Shown here: one piece after another, positions 42,079 through 51,410 of the stretch
Layout: each line of letters opens with the position of its first letter
Position numbering within the stretch: position 1 is the stretch's first letter
DNA from: Klebsiella grimontii
GTDB taxonomy: Bacteria > Pseudomonadota > Gammaproteobacteria > Enterobacterales > Enterobacteriaceae
Reading direction: 5' to 3'
NCBI RefSeq assembly: GCF_900200035.1
Contig: NZ_FZTC01000019.1
Span: forward strand, 62,001-126,000
DNA: 64,000 bases
Position numbers and translations under genes: made by a program
The notes under the pieces: generated by a model
The model's database searches: none
Seen by the model: the letters and a program-made list of their open reading frames with translations, nothing else
What the model was told of the DNA's origin: nothing

Positions 42079-42576
42079 ATGCAACGTCTGGTTGATATCG
42101 CTCCTCCGGAGATCCACGCGGTGTGGGGCGTGTTAAGCGCGATTCCCGACCCGGAAGTCCCGGTGCTGACCATTACCGACCTCGGCATGGTGCGCAGCGT
42201 GGAGCGCCGCGGCGAGGGGTGGGTCATTGGCTTCACGCCAACCTACTCCGGCTGCCCGGCCACCGAACATCTGCTGGGGGAGATCCGCGCGGTGATGACG
42301 GCAAACGGCTTCGCGCCGGTGCATATCGTGCTGCAGCTTGACCCGCCGTGGACCACCGACTGGATGGGGCCTGAGGCCCGCGAACGTCTGCGCCAGTACG
42401 GCATCAGTCCGCCGCAGGATCATGCCTGCCATGCCCATATGCCAGACGAGGTGGTGTGCCCGCGCTGCGGTAGCCGCCACACCTCGCTAATTAGTGAATT
42501 CGGTTCCACGGCCTGCAAAGCGCTGTATCGCTGCGACAGCTGCCGGGAACCCTTTGATTACTTTAAATGTATTTGA
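42079..42576 (+). CDS. paaD: PaaD, Fe-S maturation-type protein (DUF59/MIP18 family) for the epoxidase
   Basis: The protein has 165 residues. The MIP18/DUF59 domain (about 10-100) has IPDPEVPVLTITDLGMVRSV and the Cys of YSGCPATEH. The C-terminal part has CPRCGSRHTSLISEFG and CDSCREPFDYFKCI, a four-Cys zinc-ribbon-like unit. PaaD is required for phenylacetyl-CoA epoxidase activity in vivo and is thought to help assemble its metal centres. It starts 12 bases after paaC. Confidence 0.95.
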   Translation: MQRLVDIAPPEIHAVWGVLSAIPDPEVPVLTITDLGMVRSVERRGEGWVIGFTPTYSGCPATEHLLGEIRAVMTANGFAPVHIVLQLDPPWTTDWMGPEARERLRQYGISPPQDHACHAHMPDEVVCPRCGSRHTSLISEFGSTACKALYRCDSCREPFDYFKCI

Positions 42577-42583
42577 GGTTGCG

Positions 42584-43654
42584 ATGACGACATTTCATTC
42601 GCTTACCGTGGCGAAAGTGGAATCGGAAACCCGCGACGCGGTCACCATCACCTTTGCCATACCCGACGCGCTGCGCGACGCCTATGCCTTTCGTCCGGGC
42701 CAGCATCTGACGCTGAAGGCCCGCCTCGGCGGCGAAGAGCTTAGGCGCTGCTACTCCATTTGCCGCAGCCGCGCGCCGGGTGAAATCAGCGTGGCGGTTA
42801 AAGCTATCGACGGCGGGCGCTTCTCGCGCTATGCCCAGAGCGACATTCAACCGGGGATGGCGCTGGAGGTGATGGTGCCGCAGGGCCACTTTGGCTACCA
42901 GCCGCAGGCCGGGCGTCGGGCCGACTACCTGGCGATTGCCGCCGGCTCCGGGATTACGCCGATGATGGCGATCGTTGACGCCACACTCGCCAGCGAAACC
43001 GACAGCCGCTTCACGCTGATTTACGGCAACCGCAGCAGCCACAGCATGATGTTCCGCCAGGCGCTGGCCGACCTGAAAGACCGCTATCCGCAGCGCCTGC
43101 AGGTGGTGCATCTGTTCAGCCAGGAGGCGATGGACAGCGACCTGCTGCAGGGGCGCATCGATGGCGACAAGCTGCGCGAACTGGCCAGCCATCTGCTGGA
43201 CTTCAGCCGCTTTGACCATGCCTTTATTTGCGGCCCGGCTGCGATGATGGATGAAGCGGAAATGACCCTGCGCGAGCTGGGCGTCCCGGCGAAAGCCATC
43301 CATCTGGAACGTTTCAATACGCCGGGCAGCGGCGCCAGGCGGGCTGCCGGCGTCCAGGCGGAGGGCCGCTCGGTCACGATTCGTCAGGATGGCCGCGACC
43401 GCACCATAGCCCTGAGCGCCGAGGACGACAGCATTCTTGACGCCGCGCTACGCCAGGGGGCGGACCTGCCGTTTGCCTGCAAGGGCGGCGTCTGCGCCAC
43501 CTGTAAATGCAAAGTGCTGCGCGGCGAGGTGGCGATGGCCGCGAACTACAGCCTTGAAGCCGACGAGGTGGCGGCAGGCTACGTGCTGAGCTGCCAGGCG
43601 CTCCCCACCAGCGGCGATGTGATCGTCGACTTCGACGCGCGGGGGATGGCATGA
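42584..43654 (+). CDS. paaE: PaaE, NADPH-dependent reductase of the phenylacetyl-CoA epoxidase
   Basis: The protein has 356 residues from the ATG at 42584: MTTFHSLTVAKVESETRDAV. The FAD domain has RRCYSICRSRAPGEISVAVK, and the NAD(P) domain has AAGSGITPMMAIVDATL. The C-terminal plant-type [2Fe-2S] domain has CKGGVCATCKCKVLRGEV and a later Cys in LSCQALP. It passes electrons from NADPH to the PaaA di-iron centre. Its stop overlaps the paaF start by 4 bases. Confidence 0.96.
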   Translation: MTTFHSLTVAKVESETRDAVTITFAIPDALRDAYAFRPGQHLTLKARLGGEELRRCYSICRSRAPGEISVAVKAIDGGRFSRYAQSDIQPGMALEVMVPQGHFGYQPQAGRRADYLAIAAGSGITPMMAIVDATLASETDSRFTLIYGNRSSHSMMFRQALADLKDRYPQRLQVVHLFSQEAMDSDLLQGRIDGDKLRELASHLLDFSRFDHAFICGPAAMMDEAEMTLRELGVPAKAIHLERFNTPGSGARRAAGVQAEGRSVTIRQDGRDRTIALSAEDDSILDAALRQGADLPFACKGGVCATCKCKVLRGEVAMAANYSLEADEVAAGYVLSCQALPTSGDVIVDFDARGMA

Positions 43655-44418
43655 GTGAACTGTTTATTGCCCGCCACGCGCGCGTACTGCAGCTGACGCT
43701 CAATCGCCCGCAGGCGCGCAACGCGCTCAATAACGCGCTGCTGATGCAGATCGCCGATGTGCTCGACGCGGCGGCGCTGGACCCGACGGTTGGCGTCTGC
43801 GTCATCAGCGCTAACGAACGCTTCTTTGCCGCAGGGGCCGACCTGAACGAAATGGCGGAAAACGATCTGCCCGCCACGCTCGATGATATTCGCCCGCGGC
43901 TGTGGGCGCGTATCGACGCCTTCAGCAAACCGCTGATCGCTTCGGTTAACGGCTATGCCCTCGGCGCCGGATGCGAGCTGGCGCTGATCTGCGATCTGAT
44001 TGTCGCCGGCGATAACGCCCGCTTCGGCCTGCCGGAAATCACCCTCGGCATGATGCCGGGCGCGGGCGGCACCCAGCGTCTGATCCGCAGCGTCGGTAAG
44101 GCGCTGGCCAGCCGGATGGTCTTGAGCGGCGAAAGCATCGATGCCCATCAGGCGCTGCGGGCGGGGCTGGTGAGCGAGGTGTATCCGCCAGCGCTTACCG
44201 ATGAATACGCGCTTAGCCTGGCGGCAACCGTGGCTCGCCACTCGCCGCTGGCGCTGCGCGCGGCTAAACAGTCCTTGCGGCTGTCGCAGGAGGTGAGTCT
44301 GCAGGCCGGGCTTCAGCAGGAGCGTCAGCTGTTTACCTTACTGAGCGCGACCGAAGATCGCCGCGAAGGTATTGACGCCTTTTTACATAAACGTACTGCG
44401 GAATTTAAAGGACGCTAA
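43651..44418 (+). CDS. paaF: PaaF, 2,3-dehydroadipyl-CoA hydratase
   Basis: The protein has 255 residues with a crotonase fold. The oxyanion-hole regions are ERFFAAGADLNEMAE and GYALGAGCELALICDL, and the catalytic acids lie in FGLPEITLGMMPGAGGTQRL. It hydrates 2,3-dehydroadipyl-CoA to 3-hydroxyadipyl-CoA in the beta-oxidation part of the pathway. The ATGA overlap with paaE and 2-base gap to paaG show translational coupling. Confidence 0.95.
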   Translation: MSELFIARHARVLQLTLNRPQARNALNNALLMQIADVLDAAALDPTVGVCVISANERFFAAGADLNEMAENDLPATLDDIRPRLWARIDAFSKPLIASVNGYALGAGCELALICDLIVAGDNARFGLPEITLGMMPGAGGTQRLIRSVGKALASRMVLSGESIDAHQALRAGLVSEVYPPALTDEYALSLAATVARHSPLALRAAKQSLRLSQEVSLQAGLQQERQLFTLLSATEDRREGIDAFLHKRTAEFKGR

Positions 44419-44420
44419 TC

Positions 44421-45209
44421 GTGGAAGCTTTCATTCTCAGCGAAGTGGAACAGGGCGTGATGACGATTACCCTTAATCGCCCGGACCGCCTGAACAGTTT
44501 TAACGACCTGATGCACCAGCAGCTGGCGGCGTGCCTGAAGCAGGCGGAACGTGATGACGATGTGCGCTGTTTACTGCTGACCGGCGCCGGGCGCGGCTTT
44601 TGCGCCGGGCAGGATTTAAATGACCGCAACGTCGACCCCAGCGGTCCTGCGCCGGATCTCGGCCTGTCGGTTGAGCGTTTCTATAACCCGCTGGTGCGCC
44701 GTCTGGCGGCGCTGCCGAAACCAGTGATTTGCGCGGTAAACGGCGTCGCGGCGGGAGCGGGGGCCACGCTGGCGCTGGGCTGCGATATCGTTCTGGCGGC
44801 GCGTTCGGCGAAGTTCGTCATGGCGTTCAGCAAGCTCGGCCTGGTGCCTGACTGCGGCGGCAGCTGGTTTCTGCCGCGGGTGGCGGGTCGAGCGAGGGCG
44901 ATGGGGCTGGCGCTGCTGGGCGATAGCCTGAGCGCAGAGCAGGCCGCGCAGTGGGGGATGATCTGGCAGGTGGTGGACGATGCCGAGCTGAAAGATACCG
45001 GCCTGGCGCTGGCGCGGCACCTGGCCGCCCAGCCGACCTATGGCCTCGGTCTGATTAAGAAGGCGCTTCAGCTTGCGGAAACCCAGACCCTGGATCAGCA
45101 GCTCGATCTTGAGCGCGATTATCAGCGCCTGGCCGGACGCAGCGCCGACTATCGCGAAGGCGTCAGCGCCTTCCTCGCGAAGCGTCCACCTCAATTCAGC
45201 GGGAAATAG
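44421..45209 (+). CDS. paaG: PaaG, ring-1,2-epoxyphenylacetyl-CoA isomerase
   Basis: The protein has 262 residues with a GTG start at 44421. The crotonase fold has FCAGQDLNDRNVDPSG and GVAAGAGATLALGCDIVLAA, then FSKLGLVPDCGGSWFLPRVA with the catalytic Asp. It converts the 1,2-epoxide to oxepin-CoA and also isomerises a later double bond. It is coupled to paaF on one side and lies 3 bases before paaH. Confidence 0.95.
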   Translation: MEAFILSEVEQGVMTITLNRPDRLNSFNDLMHQQLAACLKQAERDDDVRCLLLTGAGRGFCAGQDLNDRNVDPSGPAPDLGLSVERFYNPLVRRLAALPKPVICAVNGVAAGAGATLALGCDIVLAARSAKFVMAFSKLGLVPDCGGSWFLPRVAGRARAMGLALLGDSLSAEQAAQWGMIWQVVDDAELKDTGLALARHLAAQPTYGLGLIKKALQLAETQTLDQQLDLERDYQRLAGRSADYREGVSAFLAKRPPQFSGK

Positions 45210-45212
45210 CCG

Positions 45213-46634
45213 ATGAGCAAAACGTTACCTACCGTTGCGGTGATAGGCAGCGGCACCATGGGCGCCGGGATTGCCGAAGTGGCCGCCGCCGCCGGGCATC
45301 CGGTACTGATTTTCGACATCGCCCCTGAGGCGGTGGTTCGCGCCATCGACGGGATTCGCCAGCGGCTGGCCTCCCGCGTCAGCCGCGGCAAGCTGGCGAC
45401 GGAACAGGCCGATGCGCTGCTGGCGCGTCTGGTCCCCGCGGCGGAGTTGAGCAACCTGGCTGACGCGCAGCTGGTTATCGAAGCGGCCTCCGAACGTCTG
45501 GAGGTCAAAAAGGCGCTGTTCGAACAGCTGGCGGCGATCTGCTCCCCGTCGACGTTGCTGGTTAGCAACACCTCGTCGATATCGATCACCGCCATCGCCG
45601 CCGGGATAAAACACCCGGAGCGGGTCGCCGGGCTGCACTTCTTTAACCCGGCCCCGGTGATGAAGCTGGTGGAAGTGGTCAGCGGCCTGGCCACCTCGAC
45701 GGAAGTCGTCGAACAGCTTTGTCAGTGGGTTAGCGACTGGGGAAAACAGCCGGTTCGCTGCCGCTCAACGCCCGGTTTTATCGTCAACCGCGTGGCGCGG
45801 CCTTTTTATGCCGAAGCGTGGCGAGCGCTGGAAGAGCAGGTCGCCGCGCCTGAAGTGATTGACGCCGCCCTGCGCGACGGCGGCGGTTTCCCCATGGGCC
45901 CGCTGGCGTTGACCGACCTGATAGGTCAGGACGTCAACTTTGCGGTGACCTGTTCGGTGTTTAACGCCTGCTGGCAGGACCGTCGCTATCAGCCGTCGCT
46001 GCTGCAGCAGGAGCTGGCGCTGGCTGGGCGGTTGGGAAAAAAGAGCGGGCAGGGGGTCTACCGCTGGCCTGCTGAGGCCCAACCCGAGCGGGCGCTGGCC
46101 GCCGTATCAGCAGAACGCGCAGCAAAACGCATAAAACGTGACGTTGTCACTGAGTTGGGCGAGATATTGCTGCTGGAAACGACCGGTGAAACCGCCCTGG
46201 CGTTAAGCCTTCAGCACGGCCGACCGGTAGTGGTCTACGACCACAGCGCGGGTGATACGGTGGTGCTGGCCAGCGCGGAAACCACCTCACAGGCGGCGAC
46301 CGATAAAGCAACTTTCTATTTTCAACAGCAGGGCAAAAAAGTGCTGCAGATCGCTGACTATCCCGGCCTGCTGGTGTGGCGTACGGTGGCGATGCTGGTT
46401 AACGAAGCGCTGGACGCGCTGCAAAAAGGGGTCGCCAGCGCGGAGGATATCGATACCGCCATGCGCCTGGGCGTTAACTACCCGCGCGGCCCGCTGGCGT
46501 GGGGAGAGTCACTTGGCTGGGGCCGGGTGCTTCGGCTGCTGGAAAACCTGCAGCGGCACTATGGTGAAGAGCGCTATCGCCCCTGTTCCCTGCTGCGTCA
46601 GAAGGCGCTGATGGAGAAACATCATGAGCAATGA
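45213..46634 (+). CDS. paaH: PaaH, 3-hydroxyadipyl-CoA dehydrogenase
   Basis: The protein has 473 residues. The N-terminal NAD-binding motif is VAVIGSGTMGAGIAEVAAAA. The catalytic His is in HFFNPAPVMKLVEVV, and the following PGFIVNRVARPFYAEAWRAL is the 3-hydroxyacyl-CoA dehydrogenase signature. A second C-terminal dimerisation domain is present, as in other PaaH proteins. It oxidises (S)-3-hydroxyadipyl-CoA to 3-oxoadipyl-CoA. It overlaps paaI by 11 bases. Confidence 0.95.
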   Translation: MSKTLPTVAVIGSGTMGAGIAEVAAAAGHPVLIFDIAPEAVVRAIDGIRQRLASRVSRGKLATEQADALLARLVPAAELSNLADAQLVIEAASERLEVKKALFEQLAAICSPSTLLVSNTSSISITAIAAGIKHPERVAGLHFFNPAPVMKLVEVVSGLATSTEVVEQLCQWVSDWGKQPVRCRSTPGFIVNRVARPFYAEAWRALEEQVAAPEVIDAALRDGGGFPMGPLALTDLIGQDVNFAVTCSVFNACWQDRRYQPSLLQQELALAGRLGKKSGQGVYRWPAEAQPERALAAVSAERAAKRIKRDVVTELGEILLLETTGETALALSLQHGRPVVVYDHSAGDTVVLASAETTSQAATDKATFYFQQQGKKVLQIADYPGLLVWRTVAMLVNEALDALQKGVASAEDIDTAMRLGVNYPRGPLAWGESLGWGRVLRLLENLQRHYGEERYRPCSLLRQKALMEKHHEQ

Positions 46635-47046
46635 AGCCTGGCGCAACGCCCGCGCGATGTATGAGAACGATAACTGTGCGCAAGCGCTGGGGATCAAGAT
46701 TATCGAGATGGATGACGGCTACGCGCAGATGACCATGGCGGTCACCCCGAACATGCTCAACGGCCACCACTCCTGCCACGGCGGACAGCTGTTTTCGCTC
46801 GCCGATACCGCCTTCGCTTACGCCTGCAACAGCCAGGGGCTGGCGGCGGTCGCCTCGGCGGCGAGCATCGATTTTCTCCGTCCGGCCTTTGTCGGCGAGC
46901 TGCTGACCGCCACGGCGAGGGTCAAGCAGCAGGGCAAACTGACCGGGGTCTATGACATTGAGATCGTTAACCAACAGCAAAAAGTGATCGCTCTGTTTCG
47001 CGGTAAATCGCACCGCATCGGCGGCACAATCACAGGAGAAGTCTGA
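46624..47046 (+). CDS. paaI: PaaI, hotdog-fold phenylacetyl-CoA thioesterase
   Basis: The protein has 140 residues and begins MSNEAWRNARAMYENDNCAQ. The 4HBT-type hotdog core has NGHHSCHGGQLFSLADTAFA, with the family Asp near residue 61. It hydrolyses phenylacetyl-CoA and hydroxylated analogues, probably as a rescue step when the pathway stalls. It is coupled to paaH and overlaps paaJ by one base. Confidence 0.95.
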   Translation: MSNEAWRNARAMYENDNCAQALGIKIIEMDDGYAQMTMAVTPNMLNGHHSCHGGQLFSLADTAFAYACNSQGLAAVASAASIDFLRPAFVGELLTATARVKQQGKLTGVYDIEIVNQQQKVIALFRGKSHRIGGTITGEV

Positions 47047-48251
47047 TGCGCGACGCCTTTATTTGTGACGGGATCCGCACGCCGATTGGCCGCTACGGCG
47101 GGGCGCTGGCCAGCATGCGCGCTGACGACCTGGCCGCTATCCCGTTGCGCGAGCTGCTGAGCCGTAACCCGAAGTTCGATCCGGCATCAATTGACGATGT
47201 AATTCTCGGCTGCGCCAACCAGGCCGGCGAAGACAACCGTAACGTGGCCCATATGGCGACGCTGCTGGCGGGCTATCCGCACACCGTACCCGGCACTACC
47301 GTTAACCGCCTGTGCGGCTCCGGTCTCGATGCTATCGGCTTCGCCGCCCGCGCCATCAAAGCCGGAGAGGCGGATCTGATGATTGCCGGCGGCGTCGAGT
47401 CGATGTCGCGCGCGCCGTTTGTGATGGGCAAAGCCAGCGCCGCGTATCAGCGCCAGGCCGAGCTGTTTGATACCACTATCGGCTGGCGTTTTGTGAACCC
47501 GCTCATGCAGCAGCGATTTGGCACTGACAGCATGCCGGAAACGGCGGAGAATGTAGCTGAATTGTTAAATATCAGCCGCGCCGATCAGGACGCTTTTGCG
47601 TACCGCAGCCAGCAGCGTACGGCCCGGGCCCAGCGCGACGGCATTCTGGCGCAGGAGATCGTGCCGGTACCGATTATCGGCGGCAAGGGGGCGGTGAGCA
47701 CCGTGTATGAGGACGAGCATCCGCGGGCGGAGACCACCCTTGAACAGCTTTCGCGGCTGAAAACGCCGTTCCGCAAAGGGGGCGTGGTGACCGCGGGAAA
47801 CGCCTCCGGCGTCAACGACGGCGCCGCGGCGCTGATTATCGCCAGCTCGCAGCAGGCCATCGCCCAGGGGCTAACGCCGCGGGCGCGTATTGTGGCCATG
47901 GCGACGGCGGGCGTCGAGCCGAAGCTGATGGGACTCGGGCCGGTGCCGGCGGTACGTAAAGTGCTGGAGCGCGCCGGACTGAGCATAAACGATATGGATC
48001 TGATTGAGCTGAATGAAGCCTTCGCCGCCCAGGCGCTGGGCGTGCTCAGACAGCTGGGGCTGGCGGATGACGCCCCGCATGTTAACCCCAACGGCGGCGC
48101 CATCGCCTTAGGCCATCCGTTGGGGATGAGCGGCGCCCGGCTGGCATTGAGCGCCAGCCTGGAGCTGCAGCGCCGCAGCGGGCGCTATGCGCTGTGTACG
48201 ATGTGTATTGGCGTGGGTCAGGGCATTGCCATGATCCTTGAGCGAGTGTGA
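47046..48251 (+). CDS. paaJ: PaaJ, 3-oxoadipyl-CoA / 3-oxo-5,6-dehydrosuberyl-CoA thiolase
   Basis: The protein has 401 residues. The acyl-binding Cys is in TVNRLCGSGLDAIGFAAR, the His is in NGGAIALGHPLGMSGARLA, and the second Cys in CTMCIGVGQGIAM. It cleaves the two 3-oxoacyl-CoA intermediates to acetyl-CoA plus shorter thioesters, including succinyl-CoA. The 28-base gap to the paaK start is the largest in this part of the operon. Confidence 0.95.
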   Translation: MRDAFICDGIRTPIGRYGGALASMRADDLAAIPLRELLSRNPKFDPASIDDVILGCANQAGEDNRNVAHMATLLAGYPHTVPGTTVNRLCGSGLDAIGFAARAIKAGEADLMIAGGVESMSRAPFVMGKASAAYQRQAELFDTTIGWRFVNPLMQQRFGTDSMPETAENVAELLNISRADQDAFAYRSQQRTARAQRDGILAQEIVPVPIIGGKGAVSTVYEDEHPRAETTLEQLSRLKTPFRKGGVVTAGNASGVNDGAAALIIASSQQAIAQGLTPRARIVAMATAGVEPKLMGLGPVPAVRKVLERAGLSINDMDLIELNEAFAAQALGVLRQLGLADDAPHVNPNGGAIALGHPLGMSGARLALSASLELQRRSGRYALCTMCIGVGQGIAMILERV

Positions 48252-48279
48252 GCGAATCTACCTGCGAGTACCCTACAAA

Positions 48280-49596
48280 ATGACAACGATAACGCAATTA
48301 GACCCGATTGAAAGCGCATCGCGCGACGAGCTGCAGGCCCTGCAAACCCAGCGTCTGAAGTGGACCCTGAAGCACGCCTACGACAATGTGCCGATGTATC
48401 GCCGTAAATTCGACGCGGCGGGCGTTCATCCTGACGATTTCCACGAACTGAGCGATCTGAGCAAGTTTCCCTGCACCACCAAGCAGGATCTGCGCGACAA
48501 CTACCCCTTTGATACCTTTGCGGTGCCGATGGAGCAGGTGGTGCGCATCCACGCGTCCTCGGGGACTACCGGCAAGCCGACGGTGGTGGGCTATACGCAA
48601 AACGATATTGATAACTGGGCCAATATTGTCGCCCGCTCCCTGCGCGCGGCGGGCGGCACGGCGAAAGACAAAATCCATGTCGCCTACGGCTATGGCCTGT
48701 TTACCGGCGGACTGGGCGCCCACTACGGCGCGGAGCGTTTAGGCGCGACGGTGATACCAATGTCCGGCGGCCAGACCGAAAAGCAGGCCCAGCTGATCCG
48801 CGATTTTAAGCCGGATATGATTATGGTGACGCCGTCCTACTGCCTGAACCTGATTGAAGAGCTGGAGCGCCAGATGGGCGGCGACGCCAGCGGCTGCTCC
48901 CTGCGGGTGGGAGTGTTCGGCGCGGAGCCGTGGACCCGCGCGATGCGTACGGAAATCGAGCGTCGGCTGGGGATTTCGGCGCTGGATATCTACGGCCTGT
49001 CGGAGGTGATGGGGCCGGGGGTGGCGATGGAGTGCCTGGAAACCGCCGACGGTCCGACGATTTGGGAAGATCACTTCTACCCTGAAGTGGTGAATCCGGA
49101 CAACGGCACGCCGCTGACGGACGGTGAACACGGCGAGCTGCTGTTCACCACCCTGACCAAAGAAGCGCTACCGGTGATCCGCTACCGCACCCGCGACCTG
49201 ACCCGTCTGCTGCCGGGTACTGCCCGCACGATGCGCCGGATGGATCGCATCAGCGGGCGCAGCGACGATATGCTGATTATCCGCGGCGTGAACGTTTTCC
49301 CATCGCAGCTAGAGGAGGAGATCCTCAAGTTCGAACATCTGGCGCCGCACTATCAGCTGGAGGTTAACCGCCGGGGCCATCTTGATTCACTTTCGGTGCG
49401 CGTGGAGCTAAAAGAGAGCGGTCTGGCGCTGAACCACGAGCAGCGCTGTCAGATTTGTCATCAGTTGCGCCACCGGATCAAATCGATGGTGGGGATTTCG
49501 ACCGATATCAGCATTGTTAACTGCGGCAGCATTCCGCGCTCCGAGGGTAAGGCCTGCCGCGTGTTCGACCTGCGCAAGGCTGCCGCTAACGGATAA
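48280..49596 (+). CDS. paaK: PaaK, phenylacetate-CoA ligase
   Basis: The protein has 438 residues from the ATG at 48280 (MTTITQLDPIESASRDELQA), which matches the E. coli start. An in-frame TTG at 48238 inside paaJ is an alternative but gives no homology. The P-loop is HASSGTTGKPTVVGYTQ, with YGLSEVMGPGVAMECLE and the adenylate hinge GRSDDMLIIRGVNVFP. It forms phenylacetyl-CoA with ATP, starting the pathway. Its Shine-Dalgarno sequence is weak, so coupling to paaJ may help. It is the last gene of the main operon. Confidence 0.95.
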   Translation: MTTITQLDPIESASRDELQALQTQRLKWTLKHAYDNVPMYRRKFDAAGVHPDDFHELSDLSKFPCTTKQDLRDNYPFDTFAVPMEQVVRIHASSGTTGKPTVVGYTQNDIDNWANIVARSLRAAGGTAKDKIHVAYGYGLFTGGLGAHYGAERLGATVIPMSGGQTEKQAQLIRDFKPDMIMVTPSYCLNLIEELERQMGGDASGCSLRVGVFGAEPWTRAMRTEIERRLGISALDIYGLSEVMGPGVAMECLETADGPTIWEDHFYPEVVNPDNGTPLTDGEHGELLFTTLTKEALPVIRYRTRDLTRLLPGTARTMRRMDRISGRSDDMLIIRGVNVFPSQLEEEILKFEHLAPHYQLEVNRRGHLDSLSVRVELKESGLALNHEQRCQICHQLRHRIKSMVGISTDISIVNCGSIPRSEGKACRVFDLRKAAANG

Positions 49597-49599
49597 CGT

Positions 49600-49815
49600 G
49601 TTCTCCCGGAGGCGGCGCATTGCGCCTGTCCGGGCTACCCGACGACACAACTCCCGCAGCCCGGGTAAGGCGTTTACGCCGCGACCCGGGGAGTGTGCGG
49701 GGGGTGATGTACCAGCTCGGCCTCTTCCCGGCTCGCGCTGCGCTTAGCCGGGCTACGTGTTCATCGCCGTCTGCGGGCCGGTAGCCCGGACAGGTGCGCC
49801 AGCACCTGTCCGGGA
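49600..49815. repeat. REP/BIME-like repeats between paaK and paaX
   Basis: The 270-bp gap contains two opposed copies of a REP-type word: GCGCCTGTCCGGGCTAC at 49622-49638 and GTAGCCCGGACAGGTGCGC at 49781-49799. CCCGGACAGGTGC / GCACCTGTCCGGG (49785-49814) is a perfect 13-bp hairpin with a GCCA loop. A middle CCGGGCTAC copy occurs near 49748. Such elements act as mRNA stabilisers or as gyrase and IHF binding sites. Confidence 0.75.
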
Positions 49816-49866
49816 TTTCCTGTGCTATGATTCAAAAAGGATAAAAATCACAACAGAATGAATCAG

Positions 49867-50793
49867 ATGAGTAAACTCGACATCTTTATTCAGCAGGCCG
49901 TCACCGCGATGCCCATCAGCGGGACCTCGCTTATTGCTTCTTTATACGGCGACGCCTTGCTCCAGCGCGGTGGAGAGGTCTGGCTTGGCAGCGTGGCGGC
50001 GCTGCTGGAAGGGCTTGGATTCGGCGAACGATTCGTGCGTACCGCGCTGTTCCGCCTGAATAAAGAAGAGTGGCTCGATGTGGTGCGCATTGGTCGCCGC
50101 AGCTTCTACCGCCTCAGCGACAAAGGCCTGCGTCTGACCCGCCGGGCGGAGCATAAAATCTATCGCGCCAGCGCGCCGGAGTGGGATGGCACCTGGCTGC
50201 TGCTGCTGTCGGAAGGGCTGGAAAAAAGCACCCTGGCGGAAGTCAAAAAACAGCTGCTGTGGCAGGGATTTGGCGCGCTGGCGCCGAGCCTGCTGGCTTC
50301 GCCGTCGCAAAAGCTGGCGGACGTACAGTCTCTGCTGCACGAAGCGGGCGTGGCGGAAAACGTTATCTGTTTCGAAGCGCATTCCCCGCTGGCGCTCTCC
50401 CGGGCGGCGCTGCGCGCTCGCGTTGAAGAGTGCTGGCATCTTACCGATCAGAACGCGATGTATGAAACATTTATCACCCTGTTTCGACCGCTGCTGCCGC
50501 TGCTTCGCGACTGCGAGCCCGCGGAGCTGACGCCCGAACGCAGTTTCCAGATTCAACTCCTACTGATTCACTTCTATCGCCGGGTGGTACTGAAAGACCC
50601 GCTGCTGCCCGAAGAGCTGCTCCCCGCGCACTGGGCCGGGCAAACCGCGCGCCAGCTGTGCATCAATATTTATCAACGCGTTGCCCCCGGCGCGCTGGCG
50701 TTTGTCGGCGAGAAGGGCGAAAGCTCGGTGGGGGAACTTCCCGCGCCGGGACCGCTCTATTTCCAGCGCTTTGGCGGACTCGCAGGCGTATAA
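49867..50793 (+). CDS. paaX: PaaX, repressor of the paa genes
   Basis: The protein has 308 residues from the ATG at 49867, MSKLDIFIQQAVTAMPISGT, which matches E. coli PaaX. The winged HTH (about 10-85) has VRTALFRLNKEEWLDVVRIG. The central and C-terminal domains (about 90-300) sense phenylacetyl-CoA, the known inducer that releases it from the Pz and Pa promoters. It is separated from paaK by REP elements, so it probably has its own promoter, and it forms an operon with paaY. Confidence 0.95.
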   Translation: MSKLDIFIQQAVTAMPISGTSLIASLYGDALLQRGGEVWLGSVAALLEGLGFGERFVRTALFRLNKEEWLDVVRIGRRSFYRLSDKGLRLTRRAEHKIYRASAPEWDGTWLLLLSEGLEKSTLAEVKKQLLWQGFGALAPSLLASPSQKLADVQSLLHEAGVAENVICFEAHSPLALSRAALRARVEECWHLTDQNAMYETFITLFRPLLPLLRDCEPAELTPERSFQIQLLLIHFYRRVVLKDPLLPEELLPAHWAGQTARQLCINIYQRVAPGALAFVGEKGESSVGELPAPGPLYFQRFGGLAGV

Positions 50794-50802
50794 GGAGAGG
50801 CT

Positions 50803-51399
50803 ATGCCCATTTATCAAATTGACGGTATGACGCCGGTGGTACCGGATGAGAGCTACGTTCATCCCACCGCGGTGCTGATTGGCGACGTGATCCTCGGCAA
50901 AGGGGTCTACGTTGGCCCTAACGCCAGCCTGCGCGGCGATTTTGGCCGCATCGTGGTGAAAGATGGCGCCAACATCCAGGATAATTGCGTGATGCACGGC
51001 TTTCCCGGCCAGGATACGGTCGTGGAAGAAGAGGGGCATATCGGCCACGGCGCTATTCTGCACGGCTGCACCATCGGGCGCAACGCGCTGGTGGGCATGA
51101 GCGCGGTGATCATCGACGGGGCCAGCATTGGTGAAAACAGCATCGTCGGCGCTTCGGCCTTTGTCAAAGCCAACGCCGAAATGCCCGCCAACCATCTGAT
51201 TGTCGGCAGTCCGGCGAAAGCCATTCGTACATTAAGCGAACAGGAGCTGGCCTGGAAGAAGCAGGGGACACGCGAGTATCAGGTGCTGGTGGAGCGCTGC
51301 AAACAGACGCTGCATCAGGTGGAACCGCTCAAAGAAGCAGAGCCGGACAGAAAGCGGCTGGCGTTTGATGAGAATTTACGGCCGAAATCTTCATCCTGA
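50803..51399 (+). CDS. paaY: PaaY, gamma-carbonic-anhydrase-like hexapeptide thioesterase
   Basis: The protein has 198 residues starting [20 protein letters not shown]. It has the left-handed beta-helix repeats, with [20 protein letters not shown] and the metal His residues in HGFPGQ and [10 protein letters not shown]. It acts as a thioesterase on dead-end CoA intermediates (such as 2-hydroxycyclohepta-1,4,6-triene-1-carboxyl-CoA) and supports efficient growth on phenylacetate. It starts 9 bases after paaX. Confidence 0.93.
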   Translation: MPIYQIDGMTPVVPDESYVHPTAVLIGDVILGKGVYVGPNASLRGDFGRIVVKDGANIQDNCVMHGFPGQDTVVEEEGHIGHGAILHGCTIGRNALVGMSAVIIDGASIGENSIVGASAFVKANAEMPANHLIVGSPAKAIRTLSEQELAWKKQGTREYQVLVERCKQTLHQVEPLKEAEPDRKRLAFDENLRPKSSS

Positions 51400-51410
51400 G
51401 GGGGAAAATC

